The translations under genes and the position numbers were made by a program. This document shows positions 1-12,949 of a DNA stretch of 64,000 nucleotides, one piece after another. The stretch is from positions 46,032,468 to 46,096,467 of the forward strand of contig OU744735.1 in assembly GCA_916613615.1 (NCBI GenBank), read 5' to 3'. This DNA is from Steromphala cineraria. Taxonomy: Eukaryota; Mollusca; Gastropoda; Trochida; Trochidae. The notes below the pieces were generated by a model, which ran no database searches, had not been told where the DNA came from, and was given only the letters and a program-made list of their open reading frames with translations. Numbering within the stretch: the first letter of the stretch is position 1; every line of letters starts with the position of its first letter.

Positions 1-1028
1 ACATAAGATATCAGCCACATTAAAAAAAACTGTACATGAGATAAATGTAAGATCAATAAAAAATAACAGAAAAAAACAAACAGAGCAAATATTGCAGGCT
101 GACTTGGAAAGATAAGAAAATGAGGTTAATGACCACATCATGGAAAACTTTGAATAAACACACGAGTAAATGTGGCACTGAATTCTACATCTGTGACAGG
201 GAAAATGCGATCCATGAGAGACAATATGATGTTCTGAGCGGAAACAGATAAATTAATTGAATGGTAATATATGAATTGTATCAATATGAGACAGAAAACG
301 TTCCAATAACAATACTAATGGTCACTTTTATTGTATAAAAGCTTCCGGCAGCGGGTGATTGCATAGGACTTCTAAGTAGATTCTACATGAAAGTGTTTTC
401 TGGACATGTTTGTGGAAGTTGTTACCAGTGAAACATTACAGGTTGTCCATGGAATAAACAGCAGACAAGATAAGATAAGAATATCACTGCCGAGCCTGAT
501 GTAGAAAGTTAGACTAACATTTAGTCTCAGAAGTATTTTTTTTTCAATATTGACAGCATTTTAGACAATTCATGTATAATAAAAAAAATGGAGCCCAGAA
601 AAAGCTTTAACTTTAGACTTGATATACTTTTCTAGACTGGGTTGGTCATCAATTAATTCTTTTGCTTTAGGGTCTGGATGACAGACTAGTAGAAAGCCTG
701 AACTAACACTTGCCGTAATTTCTCTGTTAATACAATGTGGTCATCTATGAAAACTATGTATTAATAAATATAAGTTATTGATATGTTTCTAATATTTCAA
801 CCATAGCACCAAATGAACCACCAAAAGTGTGAATAGTTCAACCATTGACATTTTCTGAAAATCTTTTGAAAATTTTAGGGCCGAATTAATAGAAAAATTA
901 CGATAAGTTGTGTACTAGTAACCATTGGGTTAAATGAACTTCTTACTAGTTTAACATTTCCTTTGAAGATATATAGTCTTGATATCCATTGGACACAGTT
1001 GCTAGTGTTATCAAACAGTACCCAAGCT
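1..1028. other. AT-rich non-coding stretch, nothing recognised
   Basis: I see no splice-supported exon, long reading frame or clear repeat here. It could be intron of the minus-strand GPSM gene whose exon lies at 18617-18840, or intergenic DNA. Confidence 0.4.
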
Positions 1029-1352
1029 CTAGAGACAATTGGCAAGTAAATGACTTATTTTGGAACAATTACTTTTTCTGTGTAGTAATACATATATATC
1101 TCTTCTTTGACGACACCCTCGAACAGAGTCCAAAAACATGAAAAAATGCAAAAACTCTGTAAAAAATAATTTTGCGGTTCTGATTTTCAAACTCATCAAA
1201 GTATGATACAATGAAGACACACAGCAAGTTTGGTTATCCTATCTTAAATAGTTTCTGAGAAAAGCTGTTCCCTTTAACTCAGAAAGACAGACAGACGGAC
1301 AGACGGAGCCCAAACCTATATCCCCCTTCCACTTCGTGGTGAGGGATCAATA
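1029..1352 (-). repeat. Molluscan dispersed repeat, diverged copy in reverse orientation
   Basis: The right end reads CCCCTTCCACTTCGTGG next to a GACAGACGGACAGACGG run, and the body contains GACACCCTCGAACAGAGTCC. These are the reverse complement of the better-preserved copy at 38318-38950, which has the same CACGAAGTGGAAGGGGG edge and the same tract. This copy has one body unit; the other has almost three. Confidence 0.75.
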
Positions 1353-1810
1353 AATAAGGATTTTGATTGATTTTCAGTTTAGCTCTATCAATAATAATTT
1401 CATCTCTTTATTAATAATCAAAAAACATAATTTCACAATCAATAAATCATGCTTGCTAAACATTACAGAAAACATGTTGAAATAACTGGATGCAAATCCA
1501 TTTTGGAAAATCCTTATTTCATTTCCAATCAAGTGATAGATGATTCAAAACCAGTGCCAATATTTTTTCTTGTTGATTTTATCAGCATCATAACCAATGA
1601 TTCATTTTAATTTTCTATCAATCAGAGAGACAATCGACTTATTTTCTTTGTTGTTTTGTTCCATTGACCTTTAATTTGACTGATCCTGTAGAATAATAAT
1701 AAAGAACGATGGTTGAATTAAATATTGTTAAAATTAACCTATAACCTTTACGTGAAAAACCAGCCATACAATCAATTATAGCTTGGAATTTCGCAATATT
1801 GCCGTGTCCA
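1353..1810. other. Non-coding, nothing recognised
   Basis: AT-rich sequence without a supported exon or repeat boundary. Confidence 0.4.
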
Positions 1811-1817
1811 TTAATTC

Positions 1818-2262
1818 AGCATCCTGCTACATCAGCATATATGTCTCCGTGTTTGGCTACAACCTATCCCTTGATATCCTGCTATGGTATTCAGCAGTAT
1901 TGCTGACAGGTGGGGTTACTCAGCGCTATTTATAGCCTGTCTGTTTTCAGTCAAACTATTTCGAACTCCATACACTGTTGTCTAGTGATGTCACTCGTGG
2001 AAATCTACGAGAGGGTGATTTGGAGCTTAGCAGGAGCCTGCAATGAGACATCAGATTTATTATCTAATAGCACTCCCATTGGTTAATTTGAATCACGCAG
2101 AGAGCACGCGGAATGAAGCCAAGACTCTAGTTTGCCGCTATCGCTGAAGGGCATCATAGGATTGGCTTGCTATATATAGCGATACGGCAAAATACCTTAG
2201 CAGGATTTTAGGGGATAGGTTGTAGCCTAACGCGGAGACAAATACGCTGATGTAGCAGGATG
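1818..2262. mobile_element. Foldback MITE, hAT-like target duplication
   Basis: Two arms of about 80 bp are imperfect inverted copies: the left begins CATCCTGCTACATCAGC and the right ends GCTGATGTAGCAGGATG, and both contain a CTACAACCTATCCC tract internally. TTAATTC occurs directly on both sides (1811-1817 and 2263-2269), as expected of a 7-8 bp target-site duplication. The 445-bp element has no coding capacity. Assignment to the hAT type rests only on duplication length. Confidence 0.75.
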
Positions 2263-2269
2263 TTAATTC

Positions 2270-4704
2270 CGAAGTTTGTTATTCATTCGTTGCATTTATA
2301 TTAATCATGTTTACCTTGTCGTTTAGTTACTAAATGAAAGTATTATTTCTCCCTGTGGAGCTGATAGCGGGTAACAATCAAATGTCAAAAATAATCAGCT
2401 GTTCTAATTAAAAACAACTCTTAGATGTCTAAACTCTAAAAGATCCGTAACAGAATAAAAACATGTTTTTTTCAAGTTCATGTACCATTTCAAAAGAAAG
2501 TATTAATCTACAAGACTAAATCGATTAAACACAGATTGATAATAAACAACATAAAAGACAGTAAATTAGTTGAATATCAGGATTCCTGGCATCATTGTGA
2601 AATGTTTACCATCCCCTTAAAATGAACAAATAACTGCTTCATAATCTCGAAATATTTTTAAATCGTTAAACTTGACTTTCAAATGAAAAAAACAATTATT
2701 CAAATTAACAAACTTTTTCAAGTCAGAAAGTTAGAAATATACAGTACATAAATTCATTTAAATATTTAAATTTTCACAGGGCATATTACCATTAATGTAT
2801 TTTCTCAAATACTACCCCTAGGTTATTATTCTCTACAGCAAACTAAAAACGCAAGGCTTCTTCATACCATTTTTACCTTCAATTTCATAAGCAACGTTTG
2901 AAGAAACCATTTTAAAGACCAAAGGTGGTTTTCATTGTATACAGGAAAAAATGTAGCCTTTTTTAATTGTAGGAAATAATGTTGCTTATAATTAAACCAC
3001 ATAGTTCCCTGTTAACAAACTAAATGATTGAAAACATTCTAACCCTCCTTCTTATTCTTACCCTTTTACCGAAAACATTGTTAACCATATCAATTATTGT
3101 TTGACATGTGGATGAAAAAGTCTCTTTGAGCTATCACAACTTCAAGAAATGAACAAATTTAAAAAATAAAAACCTATTCATGGCTATCATGGAATAGACA
3201 GGCTGTTTCAACATTTCAGGACTTGATCTGCCTCTGTGTGAAGAGAGTAATTCATATTAATTCATAATTCAGTATTAAATCAAACCTTCTGCTCATATCA
3301 CTAATTCCTTTAAGATTCCAAAGTTATTTTTAAAATGATCTGCAAAGCATAACGGAATCCATAGATTGATAAGCAATTTCAACCCAACAACAAGTTTGAA
3401 GCAAAATTATGCAAAATAATCAATACAATGTAAAGAAAATGTAAATTGCAAGCATATGCACATGGAGATAAAGCAGTCGGGACTGTACCCAGCAAAATAA
3501 TAATTAGCTGCTCCAGCAGACAAATTATTCAATTGTGTTGTGGTAAGGATGAAAACGGTAGCAAATTAGTTAAGAGTCTGAACAACTGTACATAACAATC
3601 AATATTAAATCAGAGTTGAGAACCCTGCTGTTTATAAGTTCACGTCCTTGTGGGCAATCAACATGCTTCATTAAAAGAATCGAAATGTTTCAAACTTGAT
3701 GGGAAAACATCTTGTATATGATAAGACCCTAACTAATAGTTTTGAACTTGAATCACTCCATCTATGGATTACTTTGATCTTTAACTAATTGGAGAAGTTT
3801 TGATTTATTGATATTGAAACTCCTTTGTTATAATACAATGTTTCTAATATTCTCAACTACCATACCTCTAAGTGTTACAAGGTCATCAACTCTTTTGAAA
3901 ATCTGGGAGACATTCTTGGATTAAGTATTCAAATATATTCTTTCAAAGTTGGTTAGAGAACCAATTTATGAACAGACATGTTGAATTCTCAAATACCATT
4001 TTGAACATAATTGGTGCCACTAACTTGTTTTTCTGTTGAACAAATTACATGAAGTGATGCAATGTTTACAAAAAGTTTCTTGACATTCCTGTGTTGATGA
4101 TTGTTATTGAATTCCTTGTAACCATCGGCAACAAAGCATAGTTCAATTTTCAATTCAAAGATCAAAGAAATTTTCAACTAAGGTTCCGGTTATTTGGTGG
4201 CTTATGCTAAAAACATCAATTATATCAAATGAATTTAAACTACCTCTCTAAAAAAAAGTCTGGTTACATCTCTTGTAATGGGATCATGGTCAAACTGTCA
4301 TGTGAAAGGATTCCCAAGGTCACCAATGTATATTACTCAATCTCATTCCTATTGCAAACACAAAACAGTATTTACAAATTTGATGATACTGCAAATCATG
4401 TAACAGCAATGAATGATCATAATATAAATAGGTTCTTTTTTCACATCTATATGATTAATGCATGACAAAGCATGGTGAAAGGGCCGGGTTTGTTCTTCTT
4501 AAAAGTTTTACAACTTAAATTGATACTGGTCCTAGTTTTCAGAATAGAATATAACAAATTCAGGTCAATAATGCCAAAACTGTCAATAACAGTGAATGTG
4601 AGAAGCAAACAAGCTCGAGGTACAGTTGAGTTATAATTTCAACTAGGAGCAGATATTTAACTTTATATTGAATTACCCCCGGCTACAATACGCTTACACA
4701 ACAT
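2270..4704. other. AT-rich non-coding stretch, nothing recognised
   Basis: Short reading frames here (for example about 60 codons on the minus strand near 4.0-4.2 kb) have no homology I recognise and no splice context. Confidence 0.4.
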
Positions 4705-4915
4705 GTCAATAATCCTATTACTGTCATATCGGTTATTCTTAGAAGTTGAACAACTGCATAACAGTTTCCAATTTCATACATTACATTTACATAGCATATC
4801 AATAATGCCAATAATATCAGTTATTCTTAGAATGATCAGAAGTTGAACAACTGCATAAAAGTTTCCGATTTCATACATTACATTTATATCGCCTGTCAAT
4901 AATGCCAATAATATT
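4705..4915. repeat. Local tandem duplication, about 95-bp unit
   Basis: Two adjacent units share GAAGTTGAACAACTGCATAA, TTTCATACATTACATTTA and a CAATAATGCC-type boundary that recurs at 4705, 4798 and 4895. The second unit carries an extra AATGATCA insertion. Confidence 0.8.
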
Positions 4916-5278
4916 GTAATTCCATGAGGAAGTTAAGGAACTTGACAACAAAATACTTTTCCATCATATTGATCTACATATCATACTGAACAGTTGATCT
5001 TCAAGTGTAGATAAGTTTTGATTCTTTCAGATTGCTGATGGGTTTCATGAGATATATGCATTCCTACTCAATGTCTTTTTCCCTCAAAGGTCCTCCACTT
5101 ATCAAAAGAATACAAAGAAAAGTATAGTCTTTAAAGTCTATAAAAGTTTTTCAAAAGCGGAATGTAGATGAAATCAGAACTGCAGAAGAGTCAATTTGGT
5201 GGTGACTCTTTGTTGCCCATCGCTAGTGCGCCTCCATGATATACTCAAACTAGAAAGTGTTTTTACCTGTAAAAACAG

Positions 5279-5500
5279 ATGTCCCCCCCTGCCATGGAAA
5301 TAAAAAAAAGAAAATTTAAAAAAATCTATAACCTCCAAAAGGCACATCTACATGATACGGAGAGACAGTATACCAAGTTTGGTGATGATCGGTCACATAG
5401 TTTTAGAGATATGCTCCGGAAACGAAAGGGGAACGCAAACGCCGACGGGAACTCAGCTAAAACCAATATGTTTCCCGACCCTTCGGGGGGAGACATAATT
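5279..5500 (+). repeat. Molluscan dispersed repeat ending in CTTCGGGGGGAGACATAAT
   Basis: The layout is typical of a repeat common in molluscan genomes: GTCCCCCCCTGCCATGG at the left, a body with ACCAAGTTTGGTGATGATCG and ATATGCTCCGGAAACG, and a right edge of CCCTTCGGGGGGAGACATAA. The 80-codon reading frame through it is probably incidental. Confidence 0.7.
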
Positions 5501-5520
5501 AGACTGTGCCTCTACATGTG

Positions 5521-6458
5521 AAAATTAATCCAGTTAAAACTTGGAGGCAACGCACACAGAGACCTTATTACTGTGGTTGACTTTCAAAGTACCATAGATA
5601 TAAATAAAACTTCAATGCCTCCAAAAATTGTTCATCAACAATTAAACACATGTCAATAACAAAACCTTGGGTTATTTGCAAATCAAAGCCTAAAAAATTT
5701 GATAAAACTCTTTCTTTCTAAAAAAAAGGATCAACCTTTATAAAAACCAATCATACCTGCCTTCTTAATAAAACAAGAATTTAGAAAGAGGAGAATTGTT
5801 GAATACAAGGATATAAAACTTTTGTTAGAATTGCCATTTTGACCCAACCATTTGTTCAGTCTATACCTACATTTTTCTGTGTAAATATCCACATTCCAAA
5901 ACAGAAATCACATTTCTCCCAAAACAAAATGGCCGACATGAACTGGTCACTGAAGACCGGAGCTCCCACTACAGACTATTCAAAGCCTTGCAACATCTGC
6001 CTCTAGCGCACTCATTATCAACAAGGCATAAATGGAAATATAGCTAACAATATTTGAATATATATATCAATTCTTATCTACATGATAGATAATTAGTACG
6101 ATGCTATTCACTGTCATTCTATTTAAGGTATATCCTACAATCCACATAATAGATATAGTCCACTGATACATTGAGGAGTGTTGATTAACTTGCTTTGTAT
6201 TTATCTCATTTACTCTTTGTCAAGTTTATAAAAATGACTCAAAATTACTAAAGAAGCTTCAGGTGTGATAAATACTAAAGATGTGAAAACAGGAAGATAT
6301 TTCAAATATGGTTGCAAAAATAACATTTTCATTGTTATCTTGAATATTTCAACTTTCTCTTGTAAAATATTTTTGTCAAAAATGAATTATATGATAAACA
6401 TACTGTTATAGATGACGTAATACAATTTATAATTAAAAGTAAACGAGAACTTCTAACT
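5521..6458. other. Non-coding, nothing recognised
   Basis: No supported gene or repeat. A short CpG-containing patch near 5.93-5.96 kb (AATGGCCGACATGAACTGG) has no open frame of note. Confidence 0.35.
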
Positions 6459-6622
6459 ATAATGCTGAGGAATATATGGATGACAACTTCTTTGTTCATT
6501 GTATGCGACGTTTCGACACAGATTGTTGTGTCGTTCTCAAGCAGAGAATACACAAGAATATGTGTCGAAACGTCGCATACAATGAACAAAGAAGTTGTCA
6601 TCCATATATTCCTCAGCATTAT
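6459..6622. mobile_element. Perfect 62-bp-arm palindrome (foldback element)
   Basis: The arm at 6459-6520 is matched base for base by the reverse complement at 6561-6622, around a 40-bp spacer. The arm contains TGCGACGTTTCGACACA; its reverse complement has CGAAACGTCGCA, a tract like those near the ends of some Penelope-like elements (from memory). A transcript from either strand would fold into an unbroken 62-bp stem, and both strands encode the same short peptide from the arm. No target duplication is visible. Confidence 0.85.
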
Positions 6623-6668
6623 TGTCATTCCAACTTCTAAAATCCCTCTCAAAGAAGTTAACTCCTAA

Positions 6669-7854
6669 CTACATGTAATTTACACAATTCCAAAAAACAT
6701 ATCCATGACACAAAACTTGGTAAAAAGCCAATTGAACAAAATCCAATAAAGAAAAAACAATAAATTGATTTTTTTAAGTCTGTGTCTCAAAAGAGTTTTG
6801 GATATGTGCCAATAAGAATTCTCATGCGAAACATAATCCTGGTAGAGGCAAATACAGCTTATTTTAAATCAAACGGATTTGTTGTTGCCCTGCCAAGTAA
6901 GTCACGAGGGGAAATGAAATTGATAGGTCTGATTTATGTTTACACATAACCTATCAGTTTTGGGAGTAGGGCTAATAAATGAAGAGGGTCTTTGATATAT
7001 CTGTACAATTTGTTAGGAAGTTGGCAGGATATTGCTATACAATTCTTGAACACATACGCAGACATGCCTACCCCTTTTTAAAACAAATAGTAGCACTGCC
7101 TCTAAAAAATAGTAATTTGAGCAAATTTATAGTAAGGTATTTGTAATACTTCTAAAGACAATAAAAGTTCGTTTTGATACGATCGTTCCGAGAAAAACTC
7201 AGTGCTCCAGTCTGACTTTGGCTGGAAAATTGCATTAAATAGTCATGCCTTCAACCGGTTCACTTACTCCTGGTTTAGCGATCTTTGTTTACAATTATTA
7301 TTACGAGATTTATTTTCAATCAAAACACTCAATAAACAACAAACTCAGGTATGTTGCAACATCAATATTTCAGATTTTACTTCGAAATACAGAAAATACA
7401 TGACAAAAACATGGAAATACATAAATTTTGATTTTAATCGTATTTTTATTACCCCAATCGTAATATCGTAATTTGACACAAAAAATAGTAAGCATTACGC
7501 CAAAATCGTAAGGGTAGGCATGAATACATACGTATGTACATAAGTATGAATTTTCTTGCAGGAAACTCTTTTTTCATCTCATGTTTTTAATCAATTCTTT
7601 GTGTATAGTTTCTTTGCGGAAATTAGTTATTTTAAAAAAAGAAGTGACTGAAAGTTTTTTTTACATAGAATGATATCCCTGTATTTGATTAAATTAATTC
7701 ATATTGCTGATTGGTCAGAATGTTAAAATTCATCATAAGTTTTTAAAAACACTTGAACAACATATTTTTTATTTTTTTTATAACTTTATGGAAAATATTG
7801 GGTCTTTTTTGTGTGTATGATTTTGAATCCAAATTCAAAACCAAAAACAACTTC
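6669..7854. other. Non-coding, nothing recognised
   Basis: AT-rich DNA. The longest open frame, 89 codons at 7202-7471 on the plus strand, is not recognisable and lacks splice or codon support. Confidence 0.4.
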
Positions 7855-8100
7855 AAGTTTTATTTCAGTCCTAACTTCATAACCTTCTATAAAAATTAAA
7901 TTTACAAATAGAAAATGAACAGACATTTTAACAAATAAAATTTAATTATATAAAATGAACAACATTCCAAAATGACCAGGTTTATTTCATTCCTAACTTC
8001 ATTTACCTTCTATAAAAATTAAATTCACAAATAGAATTTGAACAGACATTTTAACAAAAAATAAAATTTAATTTTATAAAATGAACAACCTTCCAGAATG
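7855..8100. repeat. Tandem duplication, 122-bp period
   Basis: TTTATTTCAGTCCTAACTTC at 7859 recurs as TTTATTTCATTCCTAACTTC at 7981. Both units continue with CTTCTATAAAAATTAAATT and GAACAGACATTTTAACAAA. Confidence 0.85.
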
Positions 8101-8393
8101 CAGCTACTCCCTAGAGTGCAGATTACAATAACAGTTGGTTGATGAGGGATAATATGTTCAAGATAACACTTAGCACAACATAAATTGCACTGTAATGGGT
8201 TTTGGTTTGTACGTACACAAGTACCAAGAAGAAGGACATTCCACTTTGTTAAATTGACTATCACTTAAAGGGACTCTAGTGATGTATTTAGTGCAGAGGA
8301 ACATGGATGGAGACATTCTACCTCGGCCATTACCACCTAAACTACATAAGCGCCAACAAGAGCCATTAAATTATCACACACAAAGGTCATTAA

Positions 8394-8750
8394 AGGGGCA
8401 GTAGCACGTTTTTTGATAATTTTATATTTTATAATTTTCACTGATAATTGTAAGTTAATGTTGAATGTATTATTTTGACAGTGTCAAAAATCTCATTACA
8501 CAAGTCAATCATCCATAGTCGGAGGACAAAGTATTAAGATCCACATACAATCCATAGGCGGCCATTTTTTTGTGATCACCTTTAATTCATTTTCTGTAAG
8601 AAAAAGGAATCTCGTAGCTAAACTGTACGTTAAATATTTGAATTATTACTAATCCATTTAGTTTAAATACATTGTCTCTCAATTGGAACCATTAATTTTC
8701 ATTTTCCTGACATCACCTCATATTCCCCCTAAAAACGTGCTACTGCCCCT
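8394..8750 (+). mobile_element. TTAA-flanked MITE, copy 1
   Basis: The terminal inverted repeat is AGGGGCAGTAGCACGTTTTT, with TTAA on both sides (8390-8393 and 8751-8754), the signature of piggyBac-type insertion. The interior is non-coding. It includes GACAGTGTCAAAAATCTCAT and GGCGGCCATTTTTTTGTG, which recur in the other copies. Only about 20 bp at the termini are inverted; beyond them one end reads GATAATTTTATATTTT and the other GGGGGAATATAAGGTGATG, which defines orientation. Confidence 0.92.
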
Positions 8751-9036
8751 TTAAATATGTCACACACAAATGTCATTAACTACCAGCAACATTCTACCTC
8801 TGTTACAAGATCAACAACGCTCAGGACACAATGAAGCCACCACTTAGCGGGACCACTTAATAAACTCTCTTTCCTTGTTCCACTCATTAAATAGCATTTG
8901 CAAAGTATTTCTATTGTGCAAAGGTCAGCTTCTGTCCATTATTTTACACACATAAGCCTGTTATTACATAGAGTGTATCACCTCAGCTGAAACCAATCAT
9001 ATCTTATGGCAATGATTCTCAGTGGAGTCATTGCAT

Positions 9037-9244
9037 GTATTGTATTGTATTGTATTGTATTGTATTGTATTGTATTGTATTGTATGTATTGTATTTATTG
9101 TATTGTATTGTATTTATTGTATTTATTGTATTGTATTGTATTGTATTGTATTGTATTTATTGTATTGTATTGTATTGTATTGTATTGTATTGTATTTATT
9201 GTATTGTATTGTATTGTATTGTATTGTATTGTATTGTATTGTAT
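9037..9244. repeat. (TTGTA)n pentanucleotide microsatellite
   Basis: About 208 bp of TATTG/TTGTA units with occasional TATT-only slips. Five is not a multiple of three and the unit lacks stops in all plus frames, so all three plus-strand frames stay open; this is an artefact of composition. Confidence 0.97.
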
Positions 9245-9249
9245 ACAGT

Positions 9250-10965
9250 AACCTCTAACAAAATAGTTCAAGACAACTAATTATATATACATAAACATCT
9301 CATACACAGTATCTTATCTCTGTTCAAACAAATTACTCTTCATGTTAATGTGCAACATGTTAATGGCCCCAAGAGGGAAATTACCTGGGTGCTAACGAGG
9401 CGAGAGTAGCAGGTGAATGGGGTCACACAGTTTGGATCGGACTGGTCACACTGAACAATTCTCCCTAGAGAAGGCAAACACGTCAAATCGTCTTGCTTAT
9501 AGACCTCTACTGACGTCACCCCATTGGCAGAGTACATTTATGAAGTCAGTTCAAGGGAGTTTTAAGTTGTACACATTTTGAAGAATTGTCTTTCGTTAAA
9601 AATGACACCTCGCAATATCATGTGGGCACCGATCTGTTAAGGGCACCAATTCTCTGAAACCAAAGCTCTCAAACACTAAACAAGAGTTTCAGAATCCCAG
9701 AACTAGAAAAAAAGAAATCAACTTACAAAAGTAATTAACCCTGTATTAATGAGATTTCTTATTGCCCAACTTTCTTCCAAGCTTAAGAAATACTTTCAAC
9801 TCTCTTCAGTATAAAGAAACTGTTTAATGTCAATTTAGCAGATAAAGTGAACAAAAGAAAAACAAAAATAGAAATGATGACATTTCGATTTACTAAGAAG
9901 AGATTCAAAAATAGAAATATTATTTTGTCACTTAGCTCAGTTCAAAGACAAACACATCTGGCTGTAATCACAAATCCTAAAATTGATAATGGACTTACAA
10001 AAAGTGTATACTTTCAGTGTTATTTAAAAATAATGAGAGGACTAAATTAGGATTGTCATTCCAGAAATTACTGAGATCAAAGACAATCACATCTGGCTTT
10101 TGTTTCATTTCAAACAATATTTTACAACAAAGTAGGTAAAAAACACAACTTCATTATCTTCTTTCTGAAAAAAAACCCAGCAAATTACAACCCTAATCAT
10201 ATTATTTTGATTGAAATTTAAGAGTTGTCAAATACATTCATAATTTGTGTAAAAATAACTCACTTAGTGAACAGCATACATATGAGCTTCCAATTACATA
10301 TATTCTAGTCTTAAGTCTAGTCTCATTTCAATCTCATTAAATACAGACACATCTATCACTTGCAACCTTGTAGCATTTCTCATAAAGTTGGCATTGTCTT
10401 ACCGGTACCTCTAATAACCTCTAATAACTCAGACGTTAATTAATTATCAAAATCAAATATCAAATTATTTTTAAACCCAAACAACTTTTTCAATATTTCT
10501 CCAGAAGCATTATTGATTGGGAAATTATTTTTAATGAATGTGGAAAGTTGTTGCTGTAAAGAATTTGTCAATGTGAAGTATCAATATATCTAAAGGCAAA
10601 TGTCAAGATTAAGAAATAAATGAAATTATTTTAAGATTGAATCCAGCTTCTAAACACGATAGACAGATATGCCAGTCGGCCAGACAAGAAAAGATTATGT
10701 CCATGATTTATAATAGTTGGAGAAAAAGCAAAGCAGTCCTTATCACACCAGTTAACTGGAGTCTGCACCTACTGACATTCTTCCAGACATATATATATAT
10801 CCTCAAGTTACACAATGGCATTAATATCATGTTGCAGATGTATCATCATTTTACATAATACACGGAAACAACAAACTAAGTTATTGAAAGCTATGTCCTC
10901 AAAAAAAGGGAATGAGCTGAAACGACTGACGAACAGCTCCATGACAATAGTCATCTTTAATTATC
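9250..10965. other. Non-coding; one unexplained GC-richer patch at 9361-9540
   Basis: Most of the stretch is AT-rich with nothing recognisable. The patch at about 9361-9540 is richer in GC and holds a 65-codon minus-strand frame ending close to a donor-like CACCCAG/GTAATTT at about 9385. I do not recognise the peptide and leave it uncalled. It could be an isolated exon or an old transposon fragment. Confidence 0.3.
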
Positions 10966-10968
10966 ACC

Positions 10969-11432
10969 AGGGTCTCCTTTCACAAAGCTCTAAGGTTATC
11001 GTAAGTCCTTAAAGGGGCAGTAGCACGTTTTTTGATAATTTTATATTTTTAATCTTTAACTTATAATTGTAAGTAAATGTTAAATGTGTTATATTGACAG
11101 TGTCAACAATCTCATTACACAAGCCAATCACCCATAGTCGGAGGACAAAATATGAGGATTCACATAAAATCCATTGCCGGCCATTTTTTTGTGAACACCT
11201 TTAATTCATTTTTGTAAGAAAAAGGAATCGCATGGCTGAACTTTAAGTTTAATATTTAAATTATAACTGCTTCATTTAGTTTAAATACATTGTCTTTCAA
11301 TTGGAACCATTTATTTTCATTTTCCTGACATCACCTTATATTCCCCCCCGTGCTAAGGTAGTCTTAGTTCGGTGTTAAAGTATGCAAGTTAAAAACAACC
11401 TTAGTAAAGGTTGCTTTATGAAAGGAGGCCCA
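10969..11432. mobile_element. Outer foldback element, host of nested MITE copy 2
   Basis: The left arm reads GGGTCTCCTTTCACAAAGC followed by TAAGGTT. The right arm is an inverted counterpart ending GCTTTATGAAAGGAGGCCC. MITE copy 2 lies between the arms, immediately after the left arm at a TTAA. The order of events is therefore outer element first, MITE second. Confidence 0.65.
11013..11355 (+). mobile_element. TTAA-flanked MITE, copy 2, right terminus damaged
   Basis: It has the full left terminus after TTAA (11009-11012) and the full family interior. At the right end the terminus has collapsed to CCCCCCCGTGCTA, losing the poly-A-adjacent bases and everything past GTGCTA. This copy could no longer be mobilised through its right end. 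Confidence 0.85.
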
Positions 11433-12944
11433 GATGGTCAAATGGTCAATTTTATAGGTTCTGAATGTCTGATGACGGTAGACAGACCTAGATATTGATG
11501 ACAACAACTGTACTCTAACAAATCATGGTTAAATTCTTAGGTCCAAACTCATTTCATCATATCAGTCACATTTTATCATTACCAGAGGGAATTCAATCTT
11601 CTATTCATTTGGACAAATGTATCGTAATACGAGTATATTTACAAAATGATAGTGTTTACTTCTGACTCATCTTCCCTTCAATCTTTCTGTGATCTTTCTG
11701 TTCAGTATCTATCATCTTTATTAATGTTCATATAATCCTATACTGTTCATACAAAAAACATTTCTCTGTCAACAAAATGTTTCTGTTCTTATCTGTCAGC
11801 TTTTGTATGTCACCTCATGAAGAGGGTTTCATTTTGAATAATTTCTGCCAAAACTGTTCTTTTTTAATAAAATATGTCTAAGCTTGTATAGAATTATGAA
11901 GCTCCTGCATTACGAGGATGTACAGAGCTGTTTCTTCTCATCAATAGAATGAGAGCATGCTTTGCTACCAGACAATTGTCTTGCAAAATTATTAATTACA
12001 TATGCAAAAGTATGCACATGTTATTGCAGTGTTTAAAACATAGCCCGTCCGCCAGTCCTTGACTGGCTACTTTCTGCAAGGACTGGTTACTTTTTGGTCA
12101 GGACTGGTAACTTTTCAATGTTTTTCTTAATTTTCCCCTTCGGAATTGACCAATTAAGTTTCAGGACAGGCTAAGTTTCCAATCTATTTTATACACTGGT
12201 TATTGGTTCAAAATAGAAACTACAGATGAAATCTTTAATCTAAACATCTACAGATCATCTGGGGTAACACTTTCATGTATTTTTACCCTTTATCTAGTTC
12301 TTGTGGCACGAAACCCTGGAAAGTCTTTTGACTCTGGTAGTGTGTATCTCTGGAAAGATTTTTGTCTACATTTACTTCATACATAATTATCATGTAATTA
12401 GACAAGACAATTATATTTAATCCTTCAAAACAAAATATTTAAAAGTGGGGTTGCTTGTGAATAACTTTAGACATTTGGCCTAAAACTGACTTATTTCGAA
12501 CATTGATCTCAAAAGTAGTTACGCAAATCAGTAGTGGCTTAAAAAATGTCTATTCTATTTCTTTATGTTCTGCCATTTAAACATTTTCCATAGGAATTGG
12601 AACCAGGACAACATTAGTGCATTATGATAGAATTTGAGGAAAACATCATTCTCCTTATAATACAGATGAGAAACACAAAACTATCTAAGATGTCTAATTA
12701 GGCAGCCATATAATGATAACAGAATCACTAGTAATGGAATAAAATCTAATTCTTCATTCAATGTCATTAGGAACATGTCAAAGAATACATACAAGAGCAA
12801 ATTAGAAATAATTAACTCTGGATAGTGCCATAAAGGTTATTATTATATGCTAAGCGGTGAGAGACTGAGTTCTCTCAGTTCTAGAAAAGTGTTCTCGCCA
12901 CTGAGTGTGATATCACTTTTTTAAGTTAGTGAAAATATCATAGA
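11433..12944. other. Non-coding; short repeated GACTGG-TTACTTTT motif at 12045-12115
   Basis: Nothing recognised overall. Between 12045 and 12115 a unit of about 25 bp, GGACTGGTTACTTTTTGG and variants, occurs three times. Confidence 0.35.
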
Positions 12945-12949
12945 GGGGA

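Noticed and set aside
6335..6668. Two overlapping frames of 105 and 68 codons on opposite strands
   Set aside because: Both arise from the perfect palindrome and encode the same arm-derived peptide.
9006..9280. Three overlapping plus-strand frames of about 80 codons rich in Tyr-Cys-Ile-Val-Leu
   Set aside because: They are the three readings of the (TTGTA)n microsatellite, whose unit contains no stop in any plus frame.
11013..11355. Reading the MITE family as a small LTR or SINE
   Set aside because: Inverted, not direct, termini with TTAA duplication and no pol III boxes point to a DNA transposon derivative.
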